64,000 nucleotides of DNA, from NCBI GenBank assembly GCA_964036045.1, contig OZ038385.1:59429919-59493918 (forward strand), written 5' to 3'. A model generated the notes under the pieces. The model searched no databases. It was given only the letters and a program-made list of their open reading frames with translations, and had not been told where the DNA came from. A program made the position numbers and the translations under genes. Origin of the DNA: Eutreptiella sp. 'Long Island Sound 2002'. Lineage: Eukaryota > Euglenozoa > Euglenophyceae > Eutreptiales > Eutreptiaceae. Shown piece by piece: positions 22,101 to 30,880 of the stretch (position 1 is its first letter; the number at the start of each line of letters is the position of its first letter).

Positions 22101-23078
22101 GCCTGGTGATGATTTGGAGGGCGTTATTGAGCTTCCTTGCCCTCTGGTTCGCCCTGTTATTTTCCTAGTGGTACATGGCTGTTTGGCTGGTGGCGGGGAG
22201 CAGGCCGTGTTGTGTGGTGCTTCTGTGCGCCGTTGCAAGCCCTTTTGGATAAGTGCGTGCCGTAGTCCTAGGATGTGATGCGATAGGTCCACCTCATGCA
22301 GCCACTTCTGGTGTGTCTTTTCCATATAATGCAGCCACGTGCCTACCCTCCTATACCACTTACCGTCATAGTGCCGTTCTTTGAGAACACCTAGGCACCC
22401 ATTGTTGTGCATGTCCTGTGCCTCCTGCATCCGTCTAGTGGTTTGGTACTTAATCCTGGGTGCGGACAACATCTCCGTCACTTTTTGATGCCCAATAGTA
22501 TCCTGGGTGAACTCAAGGTATTTTAGCGCCTTCACCTTGGCATGGTATGAATCTTGGCTTTGTAGAATCTTGTGACATTCCTTGTCATCCTCCCGTGTTG
22601 CCGTGGCACGTGCCTTGAGTTTTGCGCGCTTTTGCTTCCGGGGTTCATACATTAGTTGCTGTTGCAACACTTGTGGCGTGGGACCAGGGTTACGTACCCT
22701 AGGCTTGATCTTACCACACCATGCGCCAACGGACTGACTGGGCTGCGTTTCTTCGTTGTCCCTAGGGGGCATGGTGAACTCCTTTCTGAGTTGGTAGACA
22801 ATGCGAAGCATCATGTATTGGTGATGCGCCATGCGCTCCTTGAAGTGGGTTCCATATCCCCGGGGCAGTTGGCTATAGAAAGAACGGGGAACTCCCAGGC
22901 ACGCGATATGGTCCAAGTTTTCCAGGGATGCGTTATCGTACCATTGCTCTGCGTATTCAGCCCACATGCCCCATGATTGTGTCCATGCCTTCCGGAAGGA
23001 GGGAGCCCATTTTGGGCACTGCATCAGCCGCTTGTGCACGGTGGTGCCTTGCCCGGTGTTACATGGGGGGCATTTCAC
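22029..23078 (-). pseudogene. LINE C-terminal zinc-knuckle domain
   Basis: This open frame of about 350 codons begins CPPCNTGQGTTVHKRLMQCP, a C-x2-C...H-x4-C zinc knuckle typical of the zf-RVT domain at the C-terminus of LINE RTs, followed by a helical basic region. Upstream coding continues in the same frame past a TGA. The frame ends in the 84/95-bp tandem repeat. Confidence 0.7.
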
Positions 23079-23287
23079 AACATTATGGTCCCATGGCGCA
23101 CCACATCCATCCCCGCGCTCATTTCACCAGAGCCATTTAACCCAAGTCATCCGGCGGGTTCCTTTGAGCGGGAGCCAGTGTTCCTGAAAATAAGTCATAG
23201 TGTCTCCTCTCTATGATCCATTTTTTAGCTGGGGTAGGCACTGGACCCCCATTGACTGCGATATCACCTGGGTGTGTAGGCGTGTAT

Positions 23288-23551
23288 TCAGGGAGCGGTT
23301 AGCCGGTTTGCCATTTTAGCTAGGCGGTCGACCTCATCGGTACGTTTGATATCCGTTCGCTCTTCCTTAGTTTTGGCCTTGGCTATATTCTTGTGACTTG
23401 GGACCCACCTCGACCGGAGGGGCTTGTTCAGTGTTTCCTCCTGAATGGTAAGTCGTGAATCCATATCGGCACACTCCCTTTGGTGAGTTTGCAGGGCGTG
23501 GTCCGCAATTGCTTTGTTGTCGTAGGTCAATTCCTGCTTTGCGCTAGCCAA
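23288..23551 (-). pseudogene. LINE RNase H C-terminal segment
   Basis: The segment WVPSHKNI....T...R..EVDRLAKMAN resembles the last block of LINE RNase H domains (WV.GH....N..AD.LAK), with Glu-Val-Asp in place of the usual N..AD. It lies between the RT and the zinc-knuckle tail, as expected. Confidence 0.55.
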
Positions 23552-23582
23552 AGCCGAATTAATCGCTTTGTAGTTTGTAGTT

Positions 23583-24008
23583 TTACTTTTTACTTTGTAT
23601 TTTTGCCCGGTATGAGATTTGTTGACCGGCCACTCGGGTAATGACCTGCAGCGGACCGCAAGTGATGACTCCTCCCACTCTGCAAATCGTTCTTCCTCCT
23701 ACTTCTTGGGTCAGTTTACTTCTGTCTCCATACCATATGGCGCCTTCTGCCTGCTTTCCATTGGTGTAGCACTGTGTCCCTGCAGCTAGAACGAGTGTGG
23801 TGGTTCCCTCTAGTTGTGGCAAGACTGCGACGTAGTCACGAAGAGGTGTCTTCGTTTGAAATCCTAATTTGAGGGACAACTCCTGTACCCTTTTAAGCAC
23901 CCGTTGCATTTCATTGGCACTCTTGGTGACAACGGCAATGTCATAAAACAAAGAAGCTAGCATTGGGAAATTCTTTGGCGAATGTTGCGTGGAAGGTCTC
24001 ATACTCAT
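23583..24008 (-). pseudogene. LINE RT motif C to thumb
   Basis: SLFYDIAVVTKS corresponds to the F/Y-A-D-D-I-A-V-V box, with one of the two aspartates deleted. It is followed by an amphipathic helix QRVLKRVQELSLKLGF and KT.....V, as in the RT thumb. This is an inactive copy. Confidence 0.7.
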
Positions 24009-24267
24009 ACACCAACACGAACAAGGGTGGTGACAGGGGGCAGCCCTCTTTGACGCCCCCAGTTAGTGGAAACCATAGTTTCCCGTACTGACACATACTT
24101 AGGGTGTATATGAACTTGACCATGCAACTCACATGTGGTGGTGCTCCTAATGCCTGTAGAGCCTCCACGAGGCACACATGAGGGGTACTAGGAAAGGCTT
24201 TGGCAATGTTGAGAAGACATATGTAACTTCCTTCGGGTCTCTCATGCAATTCCATAAGGAGGTCCAT
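23941..24267 (-). pseudogene. LINE RT, palm segment
   Basis: The segment contains LLNIAKAFPSTPH, in which the normal motif A Asp-x-x-x-A-F-D pattern has lost both Asp residues (Asn and Pro instead), and the motif B block GVKEGCPLSPPLF. The loss of motif A aspartates shows decay. A frameshift joins it to the motif C region. Confidence 0.8.
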
Positions 24268-24515
24268 GGCTGCTGCGAGGTGGTGTAACCCTCACGACTA
24301 CCCGCTTGAGTGTCACACAATGCTGTATTTATGGGTAGCTGTATGGCATTCAAAATGAGACGGGCAAGTACTATGTATATGTAGTTGGAAACACTGATGG
24401 GCCTATAGCTCATGGCAGAAGCCGTGTTGCCCTTCTTGTACAGAAGGGAGAGCTCAGCTTCTAGCCAATGTGATGGAATTCCCCCTGTCTCCCATACGCC
24501 AGGATGGGTCCACAA
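24147..24515 (-). pseudogene. LINE RT, fingers segment
   Basis: This segment has the RT signature W.EAELSLLYKKGN, then YRPISVSNYIYIVLARLIL and the Q.GSREGYTT block. These are RT motifs 0-2 as found in LINE ORF2 proteins. It continues into the next segment only after a frameshift near 24260. Confidence 0.8.
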
Positions 24516-24664
24516 TGTCGAACTCCTATGGTGGAACGCCTAAAAAGTAGGGGTACTTTCGGGTATCTTCAGGAGGATATCACTAGTAAGTTCACAAGTG
24601 GAAAGCCTAAGTACCCCTATTTTTTAGGCGTTCCACCATAGAACTTCGATCTTGTGGACCCATC
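24503..24664. repeat. 160-bp imperfect palindrome
   Basis: The arms (24503-24557 and 24610-24664) begin GATGGGTCCACAA and contain TATGGTGGAACGCCTAAAAA in inverted orientation, with a loop of about 50 bp. It forms a long hairpin at the exact 5' break of the minus-strand LINE relic. It could be a foldback MITE or a rearrangement junction. Confidence 0.8.
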
Positions 24665-24700
24665 CTAAAATCAAATTTCACCACCCCCCCTATTTTGAGG

Positions 24701-24806
24701 TCGACGTAAAGTGGTGATTTCCCCAAAAATACCGCCAAGTTGCGTGAAACCACCATGACATTCGGACTCGGCGACCTCGAAATAGGGTATGGGGTTACCG
24801 GACTTC
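24701..24806 (+). repeat. Outer direct repeat R1, left copy
   Basis: This 106-bp segment begins TCGACGTAAA and ends GACTTC. It aligns without gaps to 30370-30475 at roughly 85% identity and has the same orientation on both sides of the element. Confidence 0.85.
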
Positions 24807-25260
24807 AAAGTTTTAGGCTGGGTTATCCTATTTCCACAAAGGGGTCAAAACACCCCCTTGCAGCGTGTTCCTAAAATTGTAAACATCTCCACTCTGGGGC
24901 GGGGTCATTCCTAGGGTAAAATTTTGAACAAGAGTGACATTACCTCCTATTTTGGGGTCGGGGAACACGATTTTGATGGTGTTTCGCCCAATTTTGCACC
25001 AAAATCTCCCTGGGACCCCCCAGAACTCGTTAGGACCCCTCCGAAAAACTCGGGAACGCCCCCCCCCCCTCTCGCTGAATTCGGATGTCACCACGCAATC
25101 AGGCGACCTCAACATAGGGGGGTGGTATGCTCGCCTTAGAGTGGATTGCAGTACCCGGAACACTCTCGTTGATCCCCGAAAGTGCACCTTCAAATTGGGT
25201 GTTACAGGGGGACTAAGGGGGCATCACTGTACTCACCCATGCACATGCCCGGAGCAAAGA

Positions 25261-25320
25261 AAACCCTTGTTTGTACTCAAACAATTATTTGCCTTCTCTT
25301 TTTCAGGCAGTTTTCTGTCC
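25261..25320 (+). repeat. Inner direct repeat R2, left copy
   Basis: This 60-bp segment matches 29917-29976 at 58 of 60 positions. It contains a perfect 7-bp stem TTGTTTG-TACT-CAAACAA, a possible recombinase-recognition hairpin. Confidence 0.9.
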
Positions 25321-25346
25321 GTTTTTTGTTGCGTGTCCTGTGTGTG

Positions 25347-25361
25347 AGCACCAATCAAGAT
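25347..25361 (+). repeat. 15-bp inverted repeat, left arm
   Basis: AGCACCAATCAAGAT is the exact reverse complement of 29880-29894. The left arm overlaps the ATG of the gag-like ORF (25360). Confidence 0.8.
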
Positions 25362-25848
25362 GGGGGACATAGATAATGGGGCAGCACCGGACGTTAACAG
25401 CATGGCTAAGACCATGAAGGCACAGGCCCAGGAGATTGAAAGGTTGAGAATGGAGCTGCAGCGTACCAGCCTGAGGCAAAAAGGGGACATTCCGGAACTC
25501 ACGTCGGATTCCTTGGAGGAGTTCGTCCAGGAAGAGAGAGTGACCCAATGGATGCGCCTGTGCGTGGGCGCCCTGAAGGAGTTCCGTGACAAGGTGGGAG
25601 GACCATTGCAGCGTCCGGCGGATCTTGCAGGGGCCAGTGATCAGGGTCCCCCCCCCCGTGATCATGTGCTAGCGTACCGAATCTGGGAGGTGCTCTGCAA
25701 GTCGCACACGGCGTACATGACGAGGTATACACCCAGGGCTGGTCAGGAACCTATATTAAAGCACGCTTGCCACATGGGTCTCTGGAGGAAGCCAGGGGCG
25801 CCCTCGGCAGTGACTTCCATTGGAAGAATGTGCACTTCAAGGAAGTAG
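25360..25848 (+). CDS. Gag-like ORF of the DIRS-like element
   Basis: The frame opens with an ATG at 25360 just after the left terminal repeats and encodes 162 residues. The first half is a likely coiled coil (MAKTMKAQAQEIERLRMELQ), followed by an acidic helix and a Trp/Arg-rich segment with no zinc knuckle. No homology is recognised beyond position and composition, so gag-like is inferred from its location in front of the enzymatic domains. It ends TAG and overlaps the start of the recombinase frame in a different phase. Confidence 0.55.
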   Translation: MGDIDNGAAPDVNSMAKTMKAQAQEIERLRMELQRTSLRQKGDIPELTSDSLEEFVQEERVTQWMRLCVGALKEFRDKVGGPLQRPADLAGASDQGPPPRDHVLAYRIWEVLCKSHTAYMTRYTPRAGQEPILKHACHMGLWRKPGAPSAVTSIGRMCTSRK

Positions 25849-27091
25849 GTGGGGTCCTCAACTAGCAAACCCGAGCAAGAGAATGGATACCGGTAGAGTC
25901 AGAGCCAACGGCCAATTGCGGGAGATGCGTCCAGAAGGAGGCGGCGCTGCCCGCCAAGCACTGGCACTTCCAGCGTCCCCATTGGAGCTAAAAAGCGGCA
26001 GTGGGAGGCGGGGTCTCCGGTGCCTTGCTCCATGCAACCACAAGAACCGGTGGCGGGACCCGACTGTGTCTCCGAAGGGGTCTGGGTGCTCCTTTCGCTG
26101 GATCTGGTCGCGCTGGTGCCCGCTGGGGAACGAGGACGAGCCCAGCAGTCCTGATGCTTGGGCCGCCAGATCGTGGACGGTTGGGACCCGCAGAGCGTAT
26201 GCGCAGAAATTGGCCAAGATCGCGGAATTCCAGGAGGCCTCTGGAGCGATGTCGCTGGCTGGGGTGCTAGCGGAATTCTTGGCAACCAGGGCGGAAGCAA
26301 GCGAGAGACACTCCACGTTGCGTGGATACAGTGTGGCTGTGCGAGCCGCTAAGGATCTCAGATGGATTGGGCCTGTCGTCCATCAACTGCACAAGCGCAT
26401 TGCGCAGGCTGTGTCTAAGATGGGCTTCCAGCCCTACTTGCCCCCTGAGGGTTTGTGCGTCCTCGTGCAGAGGGCTGAGCTGCAACCTGGTGCGTTGCCG
26501 ATGGCCTATGTGGCAGTCCTCTGTTGGATTCTTTGGCTCAGGGTTGGTGAAGTCTCTAGTCTACGTATGGTGGATGTGTCATTTCCTCTCTGGATGCAGT
26601 TCTGGATTTCCAAAACCGGTGAGGAGGGGTGGCAGTCACGACCGCTCTCGCCATGGGCGGATGGTTTCCGAGAGGCTCTGCTGCGGTGAGCGCAAGCCAA
26701 GGGACCGCGAGCGAGCGACCACTTATTCCCCGGAGGCAGTGCTTGGCTGGAACACAAGTTCTTGGGGGTCCTGGGTTCGACGCCTTGGAGGCACTGCCGG
26801 TGGCATTCTCTGCGCAGGGGTGGCAGCGCTGTTTGTTACGCTCGCCACCCCCAGATGCAATTTTTCCTCTGGTGGGGGAGATGGCGCAGTGTCGGCACGG
26901 CCCTACGATATGCGACAACGTTCCAAGACACTGCCGTCATGGGCCCTCTTCGACTGCCTCGGGAGGCGGGGGCAGCGGGGGGGAGGCCAGGGTGTTCACA
27001 TACTTGGAGGTTTGGGCTCCCAATATGTACGCCGCGGAAGCTGAGCCCCTACCCCCCGCCGCATTCCACCCCCCCCCCCCGTGTGGTCTGA
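25820..27091 (+). pseudogene. Tyrosine recombinase of the DIRS-like element
   Basis: The frame shows a SAM-like core-binding domain (TRRAYAQKLAKIAEFQEA), then the catalytic domain: the first Arg in WLRVGEVSSLR, a beta-hairpin Lys in ISKTGEEG, then after one in-frame TGA (26687-26689) the H-x-x-R box HSLRRGG and the nucleophilic Tyr in TALRYATTF, preceded by WWGRWRS. All four signature positions are therefore present in one phase, interrupted only by that TGA. It would catalyse DNA insertion of a circular intermediate. No ATG is present at the 5' end, so expression may need a frameshift from the gag-like ORF. Confidence 0.8.
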
Positions 27092-27768
27092 GGACCTGTC
27101 GGACCCCCCCCCCCCGATCCGTGACCGGTGGCGCAGGGGGATCTTACGGGAAGTCCGGAGTCGCGAGTTCTACCGGAACCGCCCCCCTCCCCCCCTTGCA
27201 CCCTCCCTATGCCCTGCACCCCCCAGAGCCCAAGGAGAACTTGGTTCCGTTACTGTCGACTCTGGTGACCGTTCCGGGTCCGAGGAGGGGGGGGGGATCG
27301 GTCGAGTTCGCACTGGTGGGGTGCAACCCGCTTTTGCCCTGGGAGTTCGCACCCACCCACTGGCCTCTCGGTCTAAGTTCTAGGGACGCCAACGGGAGGG
27401 CGGATCAACGGGGAACCGCCCAGCTAAACGGCCGGTGCTCGGCTTTCAAGCGGGAAGCAGGTCCGCTGGAGTGGTGGGCAGTGCCGTGCTTCTACAGACG
27501 CGTGCGGCTCGCACGCCGCTAGCGGTGGGTGCTTCAGAGGAGGGGGGCGGGCCTGATGCCGTTGGGGTCGGTGTGGCTAGGAAAGTTGGAGTGGCCCGAG
27601 CCGGAACCGCGGCTGGCCCGCCAGCGAAGCGCAGGCGGATCGACCCCAAGGTCCCGCAGGCGGAGGGCTCGTCGTCCCCCAGCTTGGCTGACCTTGCGAG
27701 GCCGGCTGCTAGGTCCACAGGACTTGTTCGACCCCCCCCCCCCGTGATCCCGTGACGCAGCCTGAGCT
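27092..27768. other. Poly-C-rich spacer between recombinase and RT
   Basis: This is a GC-rich stretch with C tracts at about 27069, 27107 and 27731 and G tracts at about 27287. Frames are open but proline/arginine-rich and lack recognisable motifs. It may be a decayed linker of the polyprotein. Confidence 0.4.
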
Positions 27769-28220
27769 GTGGGAAGGGGGGGATGTGAAGGATCCCATGA
27801 CCCCCTGTTTCTTGAGTTCCTACGGGCCTGCACCCCCCACCTGGGATGGCTATTGGCGGAACTCCGTTGTACCCTTTGGATTCTGGTTAACAGGCTTACT
27901 TTGTTCGTTGACCGTGTTTTCGATTCGGCTGAGGACTTCCGCCTCCCTATGGCGGCCTCGACCCTCATCAAGGCGGTGCGTGGCCTGAAGTGTGAGGATT
28001 GGAGGGGTCTGTTGCATGTCACAACCTCCCCCACCCCTCGTGCGTGTAAGGTTAACCCGGATATCCTGCTCAACAGGCTTGGTCCTGTGGGGAGCCACGT
28101 CATTCCCCAGGATATTTGGGACCAGGTGGTGCCGCTTGACTTGTATGCGTAGGGGTTAAGGGATTTTGATGTGGAAGCCCCGTGGGTCGACGCACGGGGC
28201 AACGACCGGCCGGCTGCTCC
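27769..28220 (+). pseudogene. Region N-terminal to the RT
   Basis: The frame encodes about 150 codons including PHLGWLLAELR, FDSAEDFRLP and DIWDQVVPLDLYA, then a TAG at 28150-28152, then continues GLRDFDVEAPWVDARG in the same phase before a frameshift near 28220 into the RT frame. The composition looks like true coding sequence, and the single TAG in an otherwise continuous frame is noted as part of a wider pattern. Function is unknown; it probably belongs to the RT polyprotein. Confidence 0.5.
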
Positions 28221-29630
28221 CCCTTGATATCCAACGAGGTACACAAGTTTGTGACCGTGCTTAAGCGGCAATGGCTCCTGTACGACCTCTCTGAGGATCT
28301 GCCCCCCACGTGGTGGCCCTTCATTATCCCGAAAACTTCGGAGAAGGTTTCTATAATACTTAGTTGCGTTAAACAAAACGGTTTGGACGGTTGTACCCCC
28401 CCCCCCCCCCCCGCGATTTCGTTACGGTCATGGGAGCAGTTAAGTAAACTGCTTGTCACGTTCTACCCATTGTATGGCACGCACATAGACTTAAAGAATG
28501 CCTTTTGGAGTTTTGTACTTCCGCAGTCGGCACGCACCCTCTTTCGCCCGCGTTTTTGCCCCAACGGACGGGTGGTGGGATTGGGGAGATTGCTGTTCAG
28601 GTGGAAGTACGGTCCCTTCATATGCTAGCAGGCGTTGGCACGCCTCGTGGAGTAGGCCTTGCCCCCTGATATTTTGTTGGTGCATTACTTAGATGATTTT
28701 TTGTTAATTCATCATGACAAGGGGTACCTGCGTAGTAGCACCTGTGGCGCCGTTGATGCCTTGGAGAGGGGGGGGTTTATTGTCAGCCCCAAGAGTGTCC
28801 TTGAGCCTGCCACTAGGCTGGTCTTCCTGGGGAAGTGGCTGCATTTGTTGGAGAGGATGGTGTGGTCACATGAGGTGGCGCACCTGCAAATGCTGGTGGC
28901 CTGGCTCCGATTCGCCGTCTGGCGGTCTCAGAAACGGCTTATGCAGTCTGTTTTGGGCTTTCTTCACTAGCAGGTGAGACCTAGAGGCCTGGCGTGCCCT
29001 TTTGCTGCAGGGGCCTACTGTTGGGTCAACGGCGAGCAAGCTGGGCATAGCCCTGTGGCGGTCTTGGAGTCCCTTGTTGTTTTATAGACCATGGCAGCAG
29101 AAACGTGGCGTGCGCCTGTTGCATGTGTCCACACCCTGTGTCTTGAGCTGGGATTACACAAATCTAACCCGGTCCTGTTGGGACGATGGTGGGAGGGGCT
29201 TGGGCTGGTGTTTTTGGTCGACGGGGCCCATAACGGTCCATCCTGGAGAATGGGAGGTTTTTCGGAGTTCTTGGGAGTCCGATCTGTGGTGGCTCAGAGG
29301 CTGCGTTCCCAGAGCCAGCAGCTTGTGGAGCTGTAGTCCCTTTTCTGGGGAGTGCGCCTGGCAGCGCGCCTGGGTTATACAACCGTCACTCTCGTAAGTG
29401 ACTCGGAGGTGGACATTGCCCAGCTTCTGAAGGTCCGTGCCAAGAGTGTACTGAGTGCGCAGCAGTCATTACTAAGGGGATTGGCAAGGCGCCTGGTTTG
29501 TTCAGGCATAGTGGTGAGAGTTCTTTGGGTGCCTTGTGGTTTCCAGCCCGCGGACCCTATGTCTCGTTTGGAGGGTGAGTTCAAGGGGGATAGGATTAAG
29601 GCTGAAAGGATGGCCTGGCTCATTTGTTAG
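28182..29630 (+). pseudogene. Reverse transcriptase-RNase H of the DIRS-like element
   Basis: One phase runs the whole length and includes LPPTWWPFIIPKTSEKV, HIDLKNAFWSFVL (motif A), WKYGPFIC (motif B region), VHYLDDFLLI (catalytic Y-L-D-D), LVFLGKWL (thumb), then RNase H signatures VFLVDGA (D), the LVEL.S.FWG.RLAARLG stretch (E), VSDSEVD (D) and WVPCGFQPADPMSRLE. The product would copy element RNA and degrade the template. Five in-frame TAG codons (28626, 28653, 28968, 29085, 29334) interrupt it, with no in-frame TAA or TGA before the final TAG at 29628. Confidence 0.85.
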
Positions 29631-29879
29631 GTAGGCCTTCGGTGGTCCAGTATCGTGGGGTGTTGTGCCTAGGCAAAGGCACGGATTCCTAGCCAGGGTG
29701 GGCGTTGGTTACCACGTCGGCGGTGGTTGCTTACTTTGTGTGCCTGCTGGTGGGGGCGCTTGCTCCGTGCTAGAGCCTTCGGGCCTCTGCACACCTTTGG
29801 CTCCTTCTTTTGGCAGTTTCTTGCTGTTATGTTTAGCCCTGGCTAGAGAGTAGTACACCCAGTCTGAGTTACATGACTG

Positions 29880-29894
29880 ATCTTGATTGGTGCT
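29880..29894 (-). repeat. 15-bp inverted repeat, right arm
   Basis: ATCTTGATTGGTGCT is the exact inverted counterpart of 25347-25361. Confidence 0.8.
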
Positions 29895-29916
29895 GTGTGT
29901 TCCTTCACCCTTTGGC

Positions 29917-29976
29917 AAACCCTTGTTTGTACTCAAACAATTGTTTGCCTTCTCTTTTTCGGGCAGTTTTCTGTCC
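29917..29976 (+). repeat. Inner direct repeat R2, right copy
   Basis: This copy differs from 25261-25320 at two positions only and carries the same TTGTTTG-TACT-CAAACAA hairpin. Confidence 0.9.
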
Positions 29977-30369
29977 ACCCGCCCGCCCCCCCGCCGGGGG
30001 GGGACTGCTGGGACTGGATGGGGTACGGGAGGGGTTTTGGGTTGGACTACATGGTGGGTGCCTGTGGCGAGTTGTGTTGCTCCCACGAGCTTGGGTTGGG
30101 CGGGTCCCGGGGGTTCCGGAGACCATGCAGGCATGTGCCCCCCCCACGCCCACAGCCAAGGCCTGTGCAATTGCCGCCTTTGTTTATCTGCCCCGTGGGG
30201 GGGGGGATTTGTCTGCTGGTCTGGCGCTATCTCCCCCTGGTCAGGGGGGAGATTCCCGCAACTATCGCCTTCGGGCCTTGGTGAGTGTGACACTATGGGC
30301 AGTGCTGCCCTCCTGGCACTGTTTGGGCATATCTTAACGAGTTTTGCAGATCCCTACCGAGTGTGTTTC

Positions 30370-30475
30370 TCGACGTAAAATGGTGATTTTCTCAAAAGTA
30401 CCACCAAGTTGCATGAAACTACCATGATATTCGGACTCAACGACCTCAAAATAGGGTATGGGGTTACCCCACTTC
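30370..30475 (+). repeat. Outer direct repeat R1, right copy
   Basis: This copy aligns without gaps to 24701-24806, and its divergence is mostly transitions. Confidence 0.85.
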
Positions 30476-30714
30476 AGGACTCTTTCTTTGGGCCTGATTT
30501 TGTTTCTAGTGCCAATGACACCATGTGATACTATGTTATATTGGACGAGCCCCAAGTAATTGGTGGCCACACAGAGTACTGGGTGCTCTGTGGACTCGGC
30601 GTCCCATTGTTGTGGTCGCTATGGGGTGCCGTACGGAACCGGCAATGGTACATAATGTGCATGCATTGCAAAAGTTGCATTTCTTTTAATTTTTCACTTT
30701 TTTTTTCAATAATT

Positions 30715-30880
30715 TACACGGCTTCCTGCTGAAAAAATAATTACATGCACTTACCGCAAAAAAAAATCTTTTTTTTTAATAAGTTGCACAATTTACCGCA
30801 AAAAAAAACTACACACATTTACCGCAAACAAAATGCACGACTTGACAATTTTTTTTGTACACAAGTTACATTTTTCACAC
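30715..30880. repeat. A/T-homopolymer repeat family, locus 2
   Basis: Repeated TTACCGCAAAAAAA, ACACGACTTGACAATTTTTTTTGTACAC and related words match the block at 21467-21840. It lies about 240 bp outside the right end of the DIRS-like element. Confidence 0.75.

Larger units (their letters stand above)
22029..24515 (-). mobile_element. Non-LTR retrotransposon (LINE) relic, minus strand
   Basis: Read on the minus strand, the segments give in order RT fingers, RT palm, the catalytic-box region, the RNase H C-terminus and a zinc-knuckle tail, separated by several frameshifts. This is the order of a jockey/I-like LINE ORF2. The endonuclease and 5' end are missing; the relic starts abruptly at a 160-bp palindrome (24503-24664). 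It is non-functional as it stands. Confidence 0.8.
24701..30475 (+). mobile_element. Tyrosine-recombinase (DIRS-like) retroelement
   Basis: The element carries a small gag-like ORF, a tyrosine recombinase and an RT-RNase H, all on the + strand, bounded by two nested repeat pairs: an outer 106-bp direct repeat (24701-24806 and 30370-30475) and an inner 60-bp direct repeat (25261-25320 and 29917-29976), with a 15-bp inverted repeat just inside. It lacks LTRs of the usual kind and integrase (DDE) or APE domains. Unlike DIRS, Ngaro, PAT and VIPER elements, where the recombinase follows RT-RH, here the recombinase comes first. Frameshifts, one TGA and six TAGs make this copy defective. Confidence 0.75.
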
